From Rothia sp. ZJ932 (GTDB taxonomy: Bacteria; Actinomycetota; Actinomycetes; Actinomycetales; Micrococcaceae), in contig NZ_CP070480.1 of NCBI RefSeq assembly GCF_016924835.1, forward strand, positions 1,302,001 to 1,366,000: a stretch of DNA of 64,000 bases. Direction: 5' to 3'. The translations under genes were made by a program, and so were the position numbers. The number at the start of each line of letters is the position of its first letter. Position 1 is the first letter of the stretch. This document shows positions 45,415 through 56,065 of the stretch, piece by piece. The notes under the pieces were generated by a model that searched no databases, had not been told where the DNA came from, and worked only from the letters and a program-made list of their open reading frames with translations.

Positions 45415-45818
45415 AACTAACGGGCTGAAATTCACTGTTGAAGTGCGAAAAGTTCCTCTACAGCGTACGCACGATCGTCATTCAAGAAAGACCGCCTAAA
45501 AGAAAACTCGATAAAATACCAAGGCTCTCCTCATTGACGCTCACCTATAGCACATGGCGATGGGGCGCAAAAAGTGTAAGCATAACTACAGCTGACCAGA
45601 AAATAAGGGGGGCTATAAAACGGTGCTTGCAAGAGACGCTGGGACTTTCACCACAAAGAAAACCACGTTGAGAAGGGTGAACAGCATCATTAGCCGCCGC
45701 AGGGTTGAGCGTATGACACCCATCTTCTGAGGGGTTAGATATTTAAGCTCATTCTTCAGTTCGTACCCGGTGCTTTTGACGGGTTTCGGGTACAGCAGCG
45801 ACATTAATATATAGTCTC
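45415..45818. other. Non-coding or decayed region, one possible small membrane ORF
   Basis: No recognisable gene. A 63-codon minus-strand frame (45613-45804) starts with ATG and has one hydrophobic stretch (LMMLFTLLNVVFFVV), but lacks a ribosome-binding site and known relatives, so I do not call it as a gene. The region is AT-richer than its neighbours and may hold decayed DNA. Confidence 0.35.
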
Positions 45819-45850
45819 GGGCACCGCTTATTTTCTCGGTAGCGGTGCCC
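45819..45850 (-). terminator. Hairpin after dxs
   Basis: GGGCACCGCT pairs perfectly with AGCGGTGCCC, 12-base loop, 15 bases past the dxs stop. The 3' U-tract is poor. Confidence 0.65.
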
Positions 45851-45864
45851 CACCGCCTAAGTTT

Positions 45865-47865
45865 TTACTCGATAATATCAATAGCGCTGGTGTTAGTGTG
45901 CTTGGGTTTTTCGTCCTTGCCGCGGGCGAAAGGAACTTTCTGACCTGAGAGCTGCGCCAGAAGATCCGAGGTAATCTGCTCGGGGTTGAGCCCCACCTCA
46001 TCAAGGATTTCCTCACGCGATGCGTGCTTAATAAAGTCAGCGGGCAACCCCAGCTCGTTGAGGGCAGTATCAACACCTGCGGCGCGCATTTCCTGGCGGA
46101 TACGTGAACCCACACCACCGGCGCGCACACCGTCTTCGAGGGAAACCACAATGCGGTGTTTAGCGGCTTCTTCAATAACGCTGGCGGGCACGGGCATGAC
46201 CCAGCGGGGGTCAATGACGGTTACGCTCACCTCGTGCTCTTCCAAACGGGAAGCGACATCCAGCGCCAAACGAGCGAAGGCTCCTACTGCAACGAGCAGA
46301 ACATCTTTCTGATCAGTTTCGGTGTGCGCCGTTCCGCCGCTGTAGAGAACATCCACACCATCAGAATAACGCTTGATTGAGGGAATCTCATCGCCCACTG
46401 AGCCTTTGGGGTAACGCACCACGGTGGGCGCGTTATCAATGGCAACAGCCTCTCGCAATTCTTCACGCAGGGTGGCAGCATCACGAGGGGCAGCCAAGTG
46501 AAGCCCCGGAATGAACTGCAACAGGGAAAGATCCCACATACCGTGATGGGAGGCACCATCGGGCCCCGTAACACCTGACCGGTCAAGAACAATCGTCACT
46601 CCCGCCTTATGCAGGGCAACGTCCATCAGTAGCTGGTCAAAACCACGGTTGAGGAAGGTCGCGTACAGGGCAACCACCGGGTGCTGACCACCGTAGGCAA
46701 GACCTGCACTCATGGCGATAGCGTGCTGCTCAGCAATGCCCACATCAATTACCCGTTCGGGGTGAGCAGCAGCCATCTTGTGCAAGCCCACCGGAATCAA
46801 CATTGCTCCGGTAATGCCCACAATGTCAGCGCGCTCGTCCGCAATGGTCTTAATTTCTTCGGCAAAAACGCTGGTCCAGGACGCAGCGCTGGAACTCTTG
46901 ATACCCTTACCAGTCGCCGGGTCGATAACGCCTACCGCATGGAACATATCATCTGCGTGAGCAACTGCCGGGGCGTAACCGTGCCCCTTTTCGGTCATAG
47001 CATGCACAATAACGGGACCAGCAAAGTTCTTGGCAGCTTGCAAAGCATCAATCACAGCTTCTTGATCGTGACCGTCGATGGGGCCAACATATTTCATGCC
47101 CAAATCTTCGAAGAGTCCACCGGGCACCATCACGTCTTTGATGCCAGCTTTCATACCGTGCAAACCGCGGTACAGTGCCTGGCCGGGGCGTCCACCCGAC
47201 TGCAGACCGCGGCGGATTGCATCCAGTGCCTTGTCATAGCGACGGTCAAGACGCACCTGGTCGACCTTGCTCTGCACCTCAGCTTTGAGGGCAGTCAGGT
47301 GGTTGGCGAAACCGCCAATAGTGGGTGCGTAGGAGCGCCCGTTGTCATTAACAATGATGACTACACGGCGGTTCTTATCAGCGGCAATGTTGTTAATTGC
47401 CTCCCAGGTCATACCACCGGTGAGGGCACCATCGCCTACCAGTACCACAGTGTAGCGCTCAGATTCACCGTTCATAGCATGGGCGCGAGAAATACCGTCA
47501 GCCCATGAAAGAGAAGAGGACGCGTGCGAGGACTCCACGATGTCGTGTTCAGATTCAGCACGCTCGGGATACCCCGACAGACCACCTTTTTGGCGCAACG
47601 TCTCAAAGTCTTGACGACCGGTCAGGAGCTTATGCACATAGGACTGGTGACCGGTATCAAAAATAAAAGAGTCGTGAGGGGAGCTAAAAACCCGGTGCAT
47701 GCCAACAGTCAGCTCAACAACACCCAGATTCGGGCCGAGATGACCGCCGGTTTTAGCAACATTATTGACTAAAAAATCGCGAATTTCGTGGGCAAGCTGC
47801 TTCAGCTGATCAGTGCTGAGAGAGTTCAGATCGCTTGGCTGTTTAATGCTGTCTAGAAGCCCCAC
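45865..47865 (-). CDS. dxs: 1-deoxy-D-xylulose-5-phosphate synthase
   Basis: First step of the MEP isoprenoid pathway; thiamine-diphosphate enzyme of about 666 residues. GHLGPNLGVVELTVGMH, FDTGHQSYVHKLLTGR, the TPP motif VGDGALTGGMTWEAINN, and DRSGVTGPDGASHHGMWD are present. The GTG start (MGLLDSIKQPSDL) fits the family and follows AAAGGGAA; a longer frame adds 13 residues. It is divergent from mug. Confidence 0.96.
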   Translation of the reverse strand: MGLLDSIKQPSDLNSLSTDQLKQLAHEIRDFLVNNVAKTGGHLGPNLGVVELTVGMHRVFSSPHDSFIFDTGHQSYVHKLLTGRQDFETLRQKGGLSGYPERAESEHDIVESSHASSSLSWADGISRAHAMNGESERYTVVLVGDGALTGGMTWEAINNIAADKNRRVVIIVNDNGRSYAPTIGGFANHLTALKAEVQSKVDQVRLDRRYDKALDAIRRGLQSGGRPGQALYRGLHGMKAGIKDVMVPGGLFEDLGMKYVGPIDGHDQEAVIDALQAAKNFAGPVIVHAMTEKGHGYAPAVAHADDMFHAVGVIDPATGKGIKSSSAASWTSVFAEEIKTIADERADIVGITGAMLIPVGLHKMAAAHPERVIDVGIAEQHAIAMSAGLAYGGQHPVVALYATFLNRGFDQLLMDVALHKAGVTIVLDRSGVTGPDGASHHGMWDLSLLQFIPGLHLAAPRDAATLREELREAVAIDNAPTVVRYPKGSVGDEIPSIKRYSDGVDVLYSGGTAHTETDQKDVLLVAVGAFARLALDVASRLEEHEVSVTVIDPRWVMPVPASVIEEAAKHRIVVSLEDGVRAGGVGSRIRQEMRAAGVDTALNELGLPADFIKHASREEILDEVGLNPEQITSDLLAQLSGQKVPFARGKDEKPKHTNTSAIDIIE

Positions 47866-48064
47866 GGCACATTCCCTTTCAACGGACTCTTGTGCTGAAT
47901 TCACGAAGCTCTTGCGGGTCTTTCACATCTTTTGATTCAACACGTATTGCAGTCTAACTAACTTTACCGGTTGACCTTAGTATTTGACGATTTTTACGGT
48001 AGACAGCACCCTTCTATCGATGCTTGCCCCGCAAACTAGCAGCAGCTGTGTAGGGTGGTGTGAC

Positions 48065-48682
48065 ATGAGCATCCGTTACCCCTCCTCTCTCGGCGATAGA
48101 CGCCCCAGCCGTGAAGAGCTGCAAAATTTTGCTAACGCAACCATTGATGACCGTCTGCCACCGCCCGGTACTCCCCTGCGACTGCTAATCGTCGGTATCA
48201 ATCCCGGTCTGTGGACGGCCGCAGTCAATGCGCCCTTCGCCTACCCCGGTAACAGGTTTTGGCCCTCACTTGACCGCGCGGGAATCATCAGCCCCAGAGT
48301 GGACGCTTCACGCGGGCTCAGCGATGAAGTGGAAACCCAGATGGAACGCTTAGGGATTGGCATTACCAATATGGTGGCTCGCGCTACTGCTCGTGCGGAT
48401 GAGCTCACCAAAGAGGAGCTGCAAGCGAGCGTCCCGCGACTAATAGAACTGACCCACATCTATCAGCCGCAGGCACTAGCCATAGCCGGTATCACTGCCT
48501 ACCGTACCGCTTTCAACCGGAGGAAAGCGACGCTCGGTGAGCAGGACGCGTCCTTCATTGAGGGCTGGAACCCCGCGACCTCGCTGTGGGTAGTACCCCA
48601 GCCCAGCGGACTCAACGCCCACGAAAACATTGATTCTCTGGCTGATAAATGGCAGCAGGTCTGGCTCAGTACAAGCCCGTAG
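48065..48682 (+). CDS. mug: G/U mismatch-specific DNA glycosylase (Mug/TDG)
   Basis: Removes uracil or thymine from mismatches with guanine. 205 residues; motif 1 is LLIVGINPGLWTAAVNAPFAYPGNRFWP and motif 2 is VVPQPSGLNAH, with the Asn of NPG corresponding to the Mug catalytic asparagine. The start MSIRYPSS is chosen over upstream in-frame starts because the prefix is not conserved and AGGGTGG precedes it. Confidence 0.92.
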   Translation: MSIRYPSSLGDRRPSREELQNFANATIDDRLPPPGTPLRLLIVGINPGLWTAAVNAPFAYPGNRFWPSLDRAGIISPRVDASRGLSDEVETQMERLGIGITNMVARATARADELTKEELQASVPRLIELTHIYQPQALAIAGITAYRTAFNRRKATLGEQDASFIEGWNPATSLWVVPQPSGLNAHENIDSLADKWQQVWLSTSP

Positions 48683-48719
48683 ACTCGCTATCACCCCAAA
48701 AACCTTAAAACACAACGAA

Positions 48720-48751
48720 GGGGGCTCCCACCGATGATGGTGGGAGCCCCC
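48720..48751. terminator. Bidirectional terminator between mug and acnA
   Basis: GGGGGCTCCCACC pairs with GGTGGGAGCCCCC around a short loop, between two convergent genes. Confidence 0.88.
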
Positions 48752-48801
48752 TGTCATCTGCTGTTACCAGCTACCGGCTCAAGTGCTGGTGGACGTTCGG
48801 A

Positions 48802-51486
48802 TCAGGAACCGCGAACCAGGTTACGCAGAACGTACTGCAAGATACCACCGTTGCGGTAGTAGTCAGCTTCACCTGGGGTATCGATACGCAGAACAGCATC
48901 AAACTCGGTAACCTTGCCGTCTTCTGCGGTTGCAGTAACCTTCAAGGTCTTGGGGGTGGTGCCCTTGTTCAGCTCGGTAACACCCGCGATATCGAAGGTT
49001 TCGGTACCGGTTAGACCCAATGACTCGTGTGATTCGCCGTTGGGGAACTGCAGGGGCAGAACACCCATACCAATCAGGTTTGAACGGTGAATACGCTCGA
49101 AGGATTCAGCGATAACAGCCTTGACGCCCAGCAAAGTGGTGCCCTTCGCTGCCCAGTCACGTGATGAACCGGTGCCGTATTCCTTACCACCAAGAACAAC
49201 CAGCGGGGTGCCAGTTGCCTTGTAATTCTGAGCTGCATCGTAGACAGTAGTCTGCTCGCCGCCGTTGGTGAAGTCGCGGGTGAAACCGCCCTCAACACCG
49301 TCCAGCAGCTGGTTCTTGATGCGGATGTTCGCGAAGGTACCGCGAATCATAACCTCGTGGTTACCGCGACGTGAACCGTAGGAGTTGAAGTCCTTACGCT
49401 CTACGCCGTTTTCGATCAGGTACTTACCAGCAGGGGTATCTGACTTGAAAGAACCAGCGGGTGAGATATGGTCAGTGGTGACCGAATCGCCCAGCTTCAG
49501 CAGAACACGTGCTCCGGTGATGTCCTCAACCGGGGTGGTCTCCATGGTCATACCCTCGAAGTACGGGGGCTTGCGCACATAGGTGGAGTTAGCGTCCCAC
49601 TCAAAGGTTTCGCCGGTGGGAGTCTCCAGTGACTGCCAACGCTCGTCACCATCAAAGATGGTGCCGTATTCCTTGTTGTACATTTCGGTATCAACAGAAG
49701 AATCGATGATGCGCTGAACTTCAGCCGGGTCGGGCCAGATGTCCTTGAGGTAGACATCCTTGCCGTCGGCGTCCTGCCCCAGGGCGTCCTTCTCGAAGTC
49801 GAAGTCCATGGTGCCAGCCAGTGAGTAGGCAATAACCAAGGGAGGGGATGCCAGGTAGTTCATCTTCACGTCGGGTGAGATGCGCCCCTCGAAGTTACGG
49901 TTACCTGAGAGCACCGCGGTGACGGAGAGGTCGTTGTCCTGAATAGCCTCTGAAATTTCGGTTTCCAGCGGACCTGAGTTACCTATGCAGGTCGCGCAAC
50001 CGTAACCTACAACGTAGAAGCCGAGCTTCTCGAGTTCAGGCAGCAAACCAGCCTTCTCGTAGTAGTCGGTAACAACCTTTGAGCCCGGTGCGATAGAGGT
50101 CTTAACCCAGGGCTTAGCGGTCAGACCCTTAGCTGCTGCGTTGCGTGCGAGGACGCCCGCAGCAAGCATGACTGAGGGGTTTGAGGTGTTGGTGCAGGAG
50201 GTAATCGATGCGATAGAGACTGCACCGTTTTTAAGCTCGAACTCGCGTCCGTCGCTCATTGAAACGTGAGCTGACTTCTCAGCCTCACCCTTTGCGGCGT
50301 AGTTTTCAATATCTGATGCGTACTGCTTCTTCGCCTCGGTCAGCTCAATGCGGTCCTGAGGACGCTTGGGACCAGCGATAGAGGGTACGACGGTGGAGAG
50401 GTCAAGCTCAAGGTACTCGGAGTACTCAACTTCGATGGAAGGATCGTGCCACAGACCCTGTTCCTTGGTGTATGCCTCAACGAGAGCTACCTGTTCCTCG
50501 CTGCGACCGGTCAGACGCAGGTAGTCAAGGGTGACCTCGTCGATGGGGAACATCGCTGCGGTTGAACCAAACTCGGGGCTCATGTTACCGATGGTTGCGC
50601 GGTTAGCCAGAGGAACCTGTGAAACACCTTCGCCGTAGAATTCAACGAACTTGCCCACAACGCCCTGTTTACGCAGCATTTCGGTGATGGTCAAAACCAC
50701 GTCAGTTGCGGTTGCACCTGAGGGGATTGAGCCGGTGAGCTTGAAGCCTACAACCTTAGGAATCAGCATGGAGACGGGCTGACCCAGCATCGCTGCCTCA
50801 GCTTCGATACCGCCAACGCCCCAGCCCAGAACACCCAGACCGTTAACCATGGTGGTGTGTGAGTCGGTGCCCACAACAGTATCGGGGTAAGCGCGCAGAA
50901 CGCCGTCTACCTCGCGAGCCATGATGGTACGTGCCAGGTACTCAATGTTGACCTGGTGTACGATACCCATGCCCGGGGGTACTACCTTGAAGTCATCAAA
51001 TGCGGTCTGACCCCAGCGCAGGAACTTGTAGCGTTCGCCGTTGCGCTGGTATTCGATGTCCATGTTGCGGGTAATCGCGTCTGCGGTACCAAAAGCATCA
51101 ATCTGAACAGAGTGGTCAATCACCAGCTCTGCAGGTGCCAGGGGGTTAATCTTTGAGGGATCGCCACCCAGTTCCTTCACAGCTTCGCGCATGGTTGCAA
51201 GGTCAACAACACAGGGAACACCGGTGAAGTCCTGCATGATGACGCGGGCGGGAGTGAACTGGATTTCGGTGCTGGGCTCAGCCTTAGCGTCCCAGTTTGC
51301 AAGAGCCTTAATGTGCTCAGCGGTGATGTTCGCGCCATCTTCGGTGCGAAGCAGGTTCTCCAGCAGAACCTTCAAAGCGTAGGGCAGCTTTTCGTAGCCT
51401 TCGACTGACTTGAGTCGGTAAATTTCGTATTCGGTACCTTTGACGTCTAGTACGCCTTTTGAACCGAAGCTATCCACAGTGCTCAT
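48802..51486 (-). CDS. acnA: Aconitate hydratase A
   Basis: TCA-cycle [4Fe-4S] enzyme converting citrate to isocitrate, 894 residues. Cluster cysteines lie in [14 protein letters not shown] and [34 protein letters not shown] and the C-terminal swivel domain ([16 protein letters not shown]) are conserved. Monocistronic; a perfect 14-base palindrome lies 70 bases upstream. Confidence 0.97.
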   Translation of the reverse strand: MSTVDSFGSKGVLDVKGTEYEIYRLKSVEGYEKLPYALKVLLENLLRTEDGANITAEHIKALANWDAKAEPSTEIQFTPARVIMQDFTGVPCVVDLATMREAVKELGGDPSKINPLAPAELVIDHSVQIDAFGTADAITRNMDIEYQRNGERYKFLRWGQTAFDDFKVVPPGMGIVHQVNIEYLARTIMAREVDGVLRAYPDTVVGTDSHTTMVNGLGVLGWGVGGIEAEAAMLGQPVSMLIPKVVGFKLTGSIPSGATATDVVLTITEMLRKQGVVGKFVEFYGEGVSQVPLANRATIGNMSPEFGSTAAMFPIDEVTLDYLRLTGRSEEQVALVEAYTKEQGLWHDPSIEVEYSEYLELDLSTVVPSIAGPKRPQDRIELTEAKKQYASDIENYAAKGEAEKSAHVSMSDGREFELKNGAVSIASITSCTNTSNPSVMLAAGVLARNAAAKGLTAKPWVKTSIAPGSKVVTDYYEKAGLLPELEKLGFYVVGYGCATCIGNSGPLETEISEAIQDNDLSVTAVLSGNRNFEGRISPDVKMNYLASPPLVIAYSLAGTMDFDFEKDALGQDADGKDVYLKDIWPDPAEVQRIIDSSVDTEMYNKEYGTIFDGDERWQSLETPTGETFEWDANSTYVRKPPYFEGMTMETTPVEDITGARVLLKLGDSVTTDHISPAGSFKSDTPAGKYLIENGVERKDFNSYGSRRGNHEVMIRGTFANIRIKNQLLDGVEGGFTRDFTNGGEQTTVYDAAQNYKATGTPLVVLGGKEYGTGSSRDWAAKGTTLLGVKAVIAESFERIHRSNLIGMGVLPLQFPNGESHESLGLTGTETFDIAGVTELNKGTTPKTLKVTATAEDGKVTEFDAVLRIDTPGEADYYRNGGILQYVLRNLVRGS

Positions 51487-51555
51487 ATTGCGTGGGACTC
51501 CTTCTCGACACTGTTACTAGTCAGGCCTTGGCATCGTTGCCTCTAAAAGTGCTCT

Positions 51556-51569
51556 GCGCAGTACTGCGC
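51556..51569. promoter_or_regulatory. Palindrome GCGCAGTACTGCGC upstream of acnA
   Basis: Exact 14-base palindrome 70 bases before the acnA start. Its core CAGTACTG contains the CAGnAC/GnACTG-type half-sites described for AcnR in Corynebacterium, but overlapped rather than spaced. No acnR gene is adjacent to acnA here. The rest of the 275-base acnA upstream region shows nothing recognisable. Confidence 0.5.
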
Positions 51570-51761
51570 GCAGGTGTGATGCCCATCTTAGAGACAGTCT
51601 GACACCAAGCTTTCAATACCAGTGTACTCTGAGTCACCCAAAAACACATTTCAGGGTAAAAAATCCGACACATTGTGTCTTAAAAACTAAAAACCAACCC
51701 CCGTTTGCCTCGTGCGAGACAGTAACGAGTGTCGGTTTTCAAGCCGCCTAGAGAATCGTGG

Positions 51762-53237
51762 TTAGGAAGCCCTCGCGAACAGGGCTACCGTTTCAACATG
51801 GTGGGTGTTGGGGTACATGTCGAAGGCGCGCAGATCGAGTAGCTCCCAGCCCAACTCACGCAGGTAGCCGGTGTCACGCCCCAAAGCGGCGGGGTCACAC
51901 GCCACATAGACCAAGCGCTGGGGGTCGAGCTGATCAATCTGCTCTACAACCTTTTTGCCTACACCTTCGCGCGAAGGATCAACAATCACTGCATCAGGCT
52001 TTTTAGCCTTGCCCGCAGCAACCTGAGGCAACAAACGCGCCAGGTGGGCGCCCACGTCCGCTTTCACGGTTTCGATGCGGGTGTCTGCTGATTCTTCAAT
52101 ACGAGCGCGACCCGACTCAAAGTTATCGCGGGCGTTCGCTGCGGTCACCGGTGAACCTTCAACCGCCAGTACGTAACCGGTGGGACCAACTTCGAGAGCG
52201 GCGATAGCAGCGAAAAGACCGGCACCGGAATAGAGATCATAGACACTCTCGCCGTCGGTGAGCTCAAGCAGCTCTGATACGGTCAGCCCCAGCGCTTCGG
52301 GCGCTGCCGGGTGAATCTGCCAGAAACCACCGTTGCCCACGCGCCAGGAGAGGGAGATGTCATCGATGTCAAGTTTCTCAGTCACCTGCGGGTTTTGACG
52401 CTGGGCACCGCGCACTACATCGGCAGGACGCTCACCGCGGCGGCGTCCGCCCTGACGCTCGGAGGTAAAGACGAGGGTAATTTTTTCTTCTTTGAGGCTA
52501 CCCCACAGTTCTTCGGCTTGGACGGTCACTGCATCAGCTACTGCCTTTTGAGAGGTTCCGGCGCGCACGGTAAAGCTCAGCAGGATTTCCCCGGTAGAAG
52601 AAACTGTGGCGTCCACTCGGCTGATGTTCTCAAGTTCTAAGCGGTGCAGCTGCAGACGGTTGACCGCCGGGTGCGCCAGAGGGAAATCCTCTACAGCAAC
52701 TGCCCCAGAAGAAGAATGGGGGTACATGCCGATGCGGTTACCCGAACCGGTAGCAGCCACATCGAAATGGACGCGGGTACGCCAGCCGGTATCGCCACCG
52801 GGCAGCTCTTCCACGCGCAAAAGTTTCAGCAGGGCGTTCGAAGCGGGTACTTTGCCCAAACGGGTGAGCTGCTCGATGACCACCATCGTTTTGAGTTCGC
52901 GCTGGTAGACGGGGTCAAGGTGAGCAAACTCCATGCCGCCGATGGGCGATTCGCTGCGTAGTGCATCCGCAGGTACCCAAGGGTGGGTACGGCGGTGTTC
53001 GCTGGGGTCAAGGACCTCTACAACATCGGCAAAGAAGAAACGGTTTTTGGGACCCGCACCGGTAATGCGTGCTCGCACTGTCTCACCGATAGCGCCGTGG
53101 CGTACAAAAATCACGCGCTCGTTGTAGCGAGCAACGAAGGAACCACCGTGCGCTACAGCGTGCGGAGTGAGTTCAACGATGGAGCCAACCTCCACAGTGG
53201 TATCGGGGGTCAGGGGGTTTTCTTGGGGTGAAGTCAC
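51762..53237 (-). CDS. TRAM-domain RNA m5U-type methyltransferase (TrmA/RumA family)
   Basis: 491 residues. The N-terminal TRAM domain (about 14-72, VELTPHAVAHGGSFVARYNERVIFVRHGAIGETVRARITG) binds RNA. The methyltransferase domain has the SAM site VYDLYSGAGLFAAIAA, DAVIVDPSREG and the nucleophile in LVYVACDPAALGRD. The target uridine is unknown. It starts 31 bases after the permease gene; the acn-methyltransferase-permease-trkA order is common in Actinobacteria. GTG start. Confidence 0.9.
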   Translation of the reverse strand: MTSPQENPLTPDTTVEVGSIVELTPHAVAHGGSFVARYNERVIFVRHGAIGETVRARITGAGPKNRFFFADVVEVLDPSEHRRTHPWVPADALRSESPIGGMEFAHLDPVYQRELKTMVVIEQLTRLGKVPASNALLKLLRVEELPGGDTGWRTRVHFDVAATGSGNRIGMYPHSSSGAVAVEDFPLAHPAVNRLQLHRLELENISRVDATVSSTGEILLSFTVRAGTSQKAVADAVTVQAEELWGSLKEEKITLVFTSERQGGRRRGERPADVVRGAQRQNPQVTEKLDIDDISLSWRVGNGGFWQIHPAAPEALGLTVSELLELTDGESVYDLYSGAGLFAAIAALEVGPTGYVLAVEGSPVTAANARDNFESGRARIEESADTRIETVKADVGAHLARLLPQVAAGKAKKPDAVIVDPSREGVGKKVVEQIDQLDPQRLVYVACDPAALGRDTGYLRELGWELLDLRAFDMYPNTHHVETVALFARAS

Positions 53238-53268
53238 AGGTATCTACCTTCGAGGTTGGTGAAAAAGT

Positions 53269-55215
53269 TTAGGGGCGGGTTGATGAAGAAATCTGCCAGG
53301 GAACAGAGGCGACCACAATACCGGGTTGTCTACGCAGCCGCGCCTTGAGCCGGTGGACGGTGCGGCGGTGCAAGATTCTCTCCCACCAGTGCGGCACCAC
53401 GTATTCGGGTAAGTAGACAATGATGACGTCGCGCGGGCTTTCGGTGCCCTTACGCTCAATATACTCCATAAAAGGCGGTACGGAGTCGCGGTAGGGCGCG
53501 TCCAAGATGGTGAGCGGCACAGGTAGCTCTAAAGATTCCCAACTGCGCTGAGCCTGTTTAACGCGAGACGAATCTTGATTAACCATCACCGCTTCGATCG
53601 TTGCCGGGCGGGTGGCACGGGCGTAGGAGATAGCGCGCATAAGCGGTTTACGAACGCGCTGCACAAAGACCACAGCGTGTACACGAGCGGGCAGAGTTTT
53701 TTGCTGGGCAAGCTCAGCTGAATCACTCGGTAGTTCAAGGTTCTGGTTGATGGAATCGTAGTGGTTTCGCACGCTAAGCATCGCTTTCGAGAGCACAAGG
53801 ATAAGAATGAGAGTTACCCACGCGCCCTGGGTAAACTTGGTCAGAATCACCACACCCAGCGCTAAAGCGGTGGCAGTGAAACCGATGAGGGTAACGATAA
53901 AAGGACGTATCAGGCGGACGCGTTTAGTGGCGTTAAGGGTGAACTTTAGTTCGCGAGCGCGTACTTTAATGATTGCTGCCTGCGTCATGGTCATCGAGAA
54001 GAACACGCCCACAATGTACATCTGAATGAGGGTGTTGAGATCTGCCCCTATGAGGGTAATGAACATCAGGGTGCAGACGCCCAGCAGTATTACACTTTTG
54101 GCGAAGAGGGTAGGGGACGATTGGGCGCGCAGTTGTACCGGTAGGTAGCCCTTTTCTGCGATGGCGGCAGTGAGCAAGGGAAAGCCGGTAAAAGCCGTGG
54201 TTGCCGCCATAATCAAAATAGCGACTGTGGTGAGCATCAGTACGGTGGGCATGAGCGCATCATCGTAGATTGTCTCTGCCATTTGCATGAGTACTGGTTG
54301 CTGATAGAACCCCTCGGGCACAGGTTTGCCGTCGATGCGCAGCTGTGAAACATCCATGACCGTGCGCACGCCGGTTTCCTTGACGAGGTAGAGCACTCCG
54401 GTGAGTAGGATCGCTGAGATGATTCCCATGCTCATCAGGGTTGATGAGGCATTTTTGACGGTGGGACGCTCGAAGAACCGCACTGAGTTCGACATCGTTG
54501 ATACGCCGGTAAGGGCAACAGCACCCGATGAGAAGGTGCGCGCCAGCAGAAGGAATAAACCGGCTCCTGCCAGGTGTGGGTCAGTACCTTGCTCGGGCAC
54601 GATCTGCCAGTTGCTTGATACTGACTGACCGAGAGTGCCTGCCAGCGATTTACCGTAACCCACCGTTATCGTAAAACCGATGGCAATGAGGAACAGGAGC
54701 AAGGGTAGGTAAGAAATTTTTTTCAGAAAGGTAAGACCGCGCAAGCACAGCAGCATGACCAACACAATCAGTGCTGCTGTCACCCACAATGACTTATCAC
54801 GAAGGGCAGGAAAGGCCGAGAGAATGTAACTACTGGCAACTGCCAGTGACACCGTCACTGTTAGCATGAAATCCACCATGAGTGAGGCACCCACTGCCAC
54901 GCCGGTGCGGGCACCCAGTCGTTTGTTCACTAACTCGTAGTCTCCGCCCTCTGCAATGGATGAGAGGTTATAACGGTACGTGCCAATCACAACCAGCAGT
55001 ACCAGGGCAATGGCTGCGCCCACCCAGGGAGAAATGATGAGCGCACCGCTGCCAGCAAGTGCCAGCATCATCACAATCTCATCAGGGGCGTAAGCCACCG
55101 ATGAGACGCCGTCTGAACCGAAAAGCCCTAGCGCTCGTCGTTTAGAAAGCGCCAAAGAACGCACTTGCCGACGATCAACAAGTGAACCCAAGAATAAGCG
55201 CTGTAAGCGCTCCAC
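53269..55215 (-). CDS. APC-superfamily permease
   Basis: About 648 residues with twelve predicted membrane helices and a 150-residue cytoplasmic C-terminal domain. LGLFGSDGVSSVAYAPDEIVMML (helix 1 motif) and EGGDYELVNKRLGARTGVAVGASLMVDFMLT are typical of the branch next to trkA genes in Actinobacteria. The substrate is unknown: amino acid or potassium are both plausible. I prefer the GTG at 55213-55215 (MERLQRLFLG); TTG at 55299 is an alternative that adds 28 residues. Confidence 0.85.
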   Translation of the reverse strand: MERLQRLFLGSLVDRRQVRSLALSKRRALGLFGSDGVSSVAYAPDEIVMMLALAGSGALIISPWVGAAIALVLLVVIGTYRYNLSSIAEGGDYELVNKRLGARTGVAVGASLMVDFMLTVTVSLAVASSYILSAFPALRDKSLWVTAALIVLVMLLCLRGLTFLKKISYLPLLLFLIAIGFTITVGYGKSLAGTLGQSVSSNWQIVPEQGTDPHLAGAGLFLLLARTFSSGAVALTGVSTMSNSVRFFERPTVKNASSTLMSMGIISAILLTGVLYLVKETGVRTVMDVSQLRIDGKPVPEGFYQQPVLMQMAETIYDDALMPTVLMLTTVAILIMAATTAFTGFPLLTAAIAEKGYLPVQLRAQSSPTLFAKSVILLGVCTLMFITLIGADLNTLIQMYIVGVFFSMTMTQAAIIKVRARELKFTLNATKRVRLIRPFIVTLIGFTATALALGVVILTKFTQGAWVTLILILVLSKAMLSVRNHYDSINQNLELPSDSAELAQQKTLPARVHAVVFVQRVRKPLMRAISYARATRPATIEAVMVNQDSSRVKQAQRSWESLELPVPLTILDAPYRDSVPPFMEYIERKGTESPRDVIIVYLPEYVVPHWWERILHRRTVHRLKARLRRQPGIVVASVPWQISSSTRP

Positions 55216-55370
55216 AGTACCTGCCACAGCTAATAACCTAGTGCCATTTTCTGCTTTTGCGAAAGTGCGCGCGCCCAAAACGCTGGCGGCGGTGACCAAA
55301 GTAGCATTGAGCGGGGATACACTTAAAGGCGCATTGATAACGGCACCGGTTAGAGAAAGGGTGTGCAGCT

Positions 55371-56045
55371 ATGCCGCACTTCGTCATTATGGGGGCAGGA
55401 CGCGTGGGCGTTATGCTGGCGCACACGCTGGAGGACTCCGGTCACACCGTGGCGATCATTGACCAAGATGACCGGGCTTTCCGCCGTTTACGCAAAGATT
55501 TTACGGGTAAGAAAGTAACCGGTGTTGGTTTTGACCGTGACACCCTCAAACGTGCCGGTATTGAAGAGGCTTACGCTTTTGCCGCAGTGTCGTCCGGCGA
55601 TAACTCCAACATCTTGGCGGCTCGTGTTGCCCGCGAAACCTTCAAGGTTGCCCATATTGTGGCACGTATTTATGATCCCAACCGAGCAGAATTCTTCCAG
55701 CGGCTCGGCATTCCCACGGTTGCCGCTGTGCGCTGGAGCACCGATCAAGTGCTACGCCGCCTACTTCCAGAACAAGCAATGATCGGTGACTTTCGAGAGG
55801 CATCGGGCAGGCTCATGCTGGCAGAACTGCAACTTGACCCCGGCTGGACGGGGCACGCACTGCCCGATATCGAAGCGGCGTCCGGGGTGCGCATTGCTTA
55901 CATCACCCGTTTTGGTGAAGGTATCTTGCCGCAGCCTGACACCAGCTACCAGCAGGGCGATATTGTACACGCTATGCTGCGCACCGAAGAGATCAACGAA
56001 ATCTCCCGAATACTAGCCACTGCCCCGGCAGAAGAATCTAACTAA
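55371..56045 (+). CDS. trkA: TrkA-family potassium regulatory protein (CeoB-like)
   Basis: 224 residues. N-terminal NAD-binding RCK domain with GAGRVGVMLAHTLEDSGHTVAIID and Asp/Arg-rich strands, then a TrkA-C domain (about 140-215). Such subunits gate K+ transporters in response to nucleotides. It is followed by a second TrkA 20 bases on, as in M. tuberculosis ceoB-ceoC. A membrane Trk/Ktr subunit is not adjacent; the divergent permease is the only candidate partner. Confidence 0.92.
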   Translation: MPHFVIMGAGRVGVMLAHTLEDSGHTVAIIDQDDRAFRRLRKDFTGKKVTGVGFDRDTLKRAGIEEAYAFAAVSSGDNSNILAARVARETFKVAHIVARIYDPNRAEFFQRLGIPTVAAVRWSTDQVLRRLLPEQAMIGDFREASGRLMLAELQLDPGWTGHALPDIEAASGVRIAYITRFGEGILPQPDTSYQQGDIVHAMLRTEEINEISRILATAPAEESN

Positions 56046-56065
56046 CGTCCAAAGGTTTATTGCTC

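Noticed and set aside
45613-45804. 63-codon ORF with a hydrophobic stretch
   Set aside because: No ribosome-binding site, no known relatives, and it lies in a region that looks non-coding.
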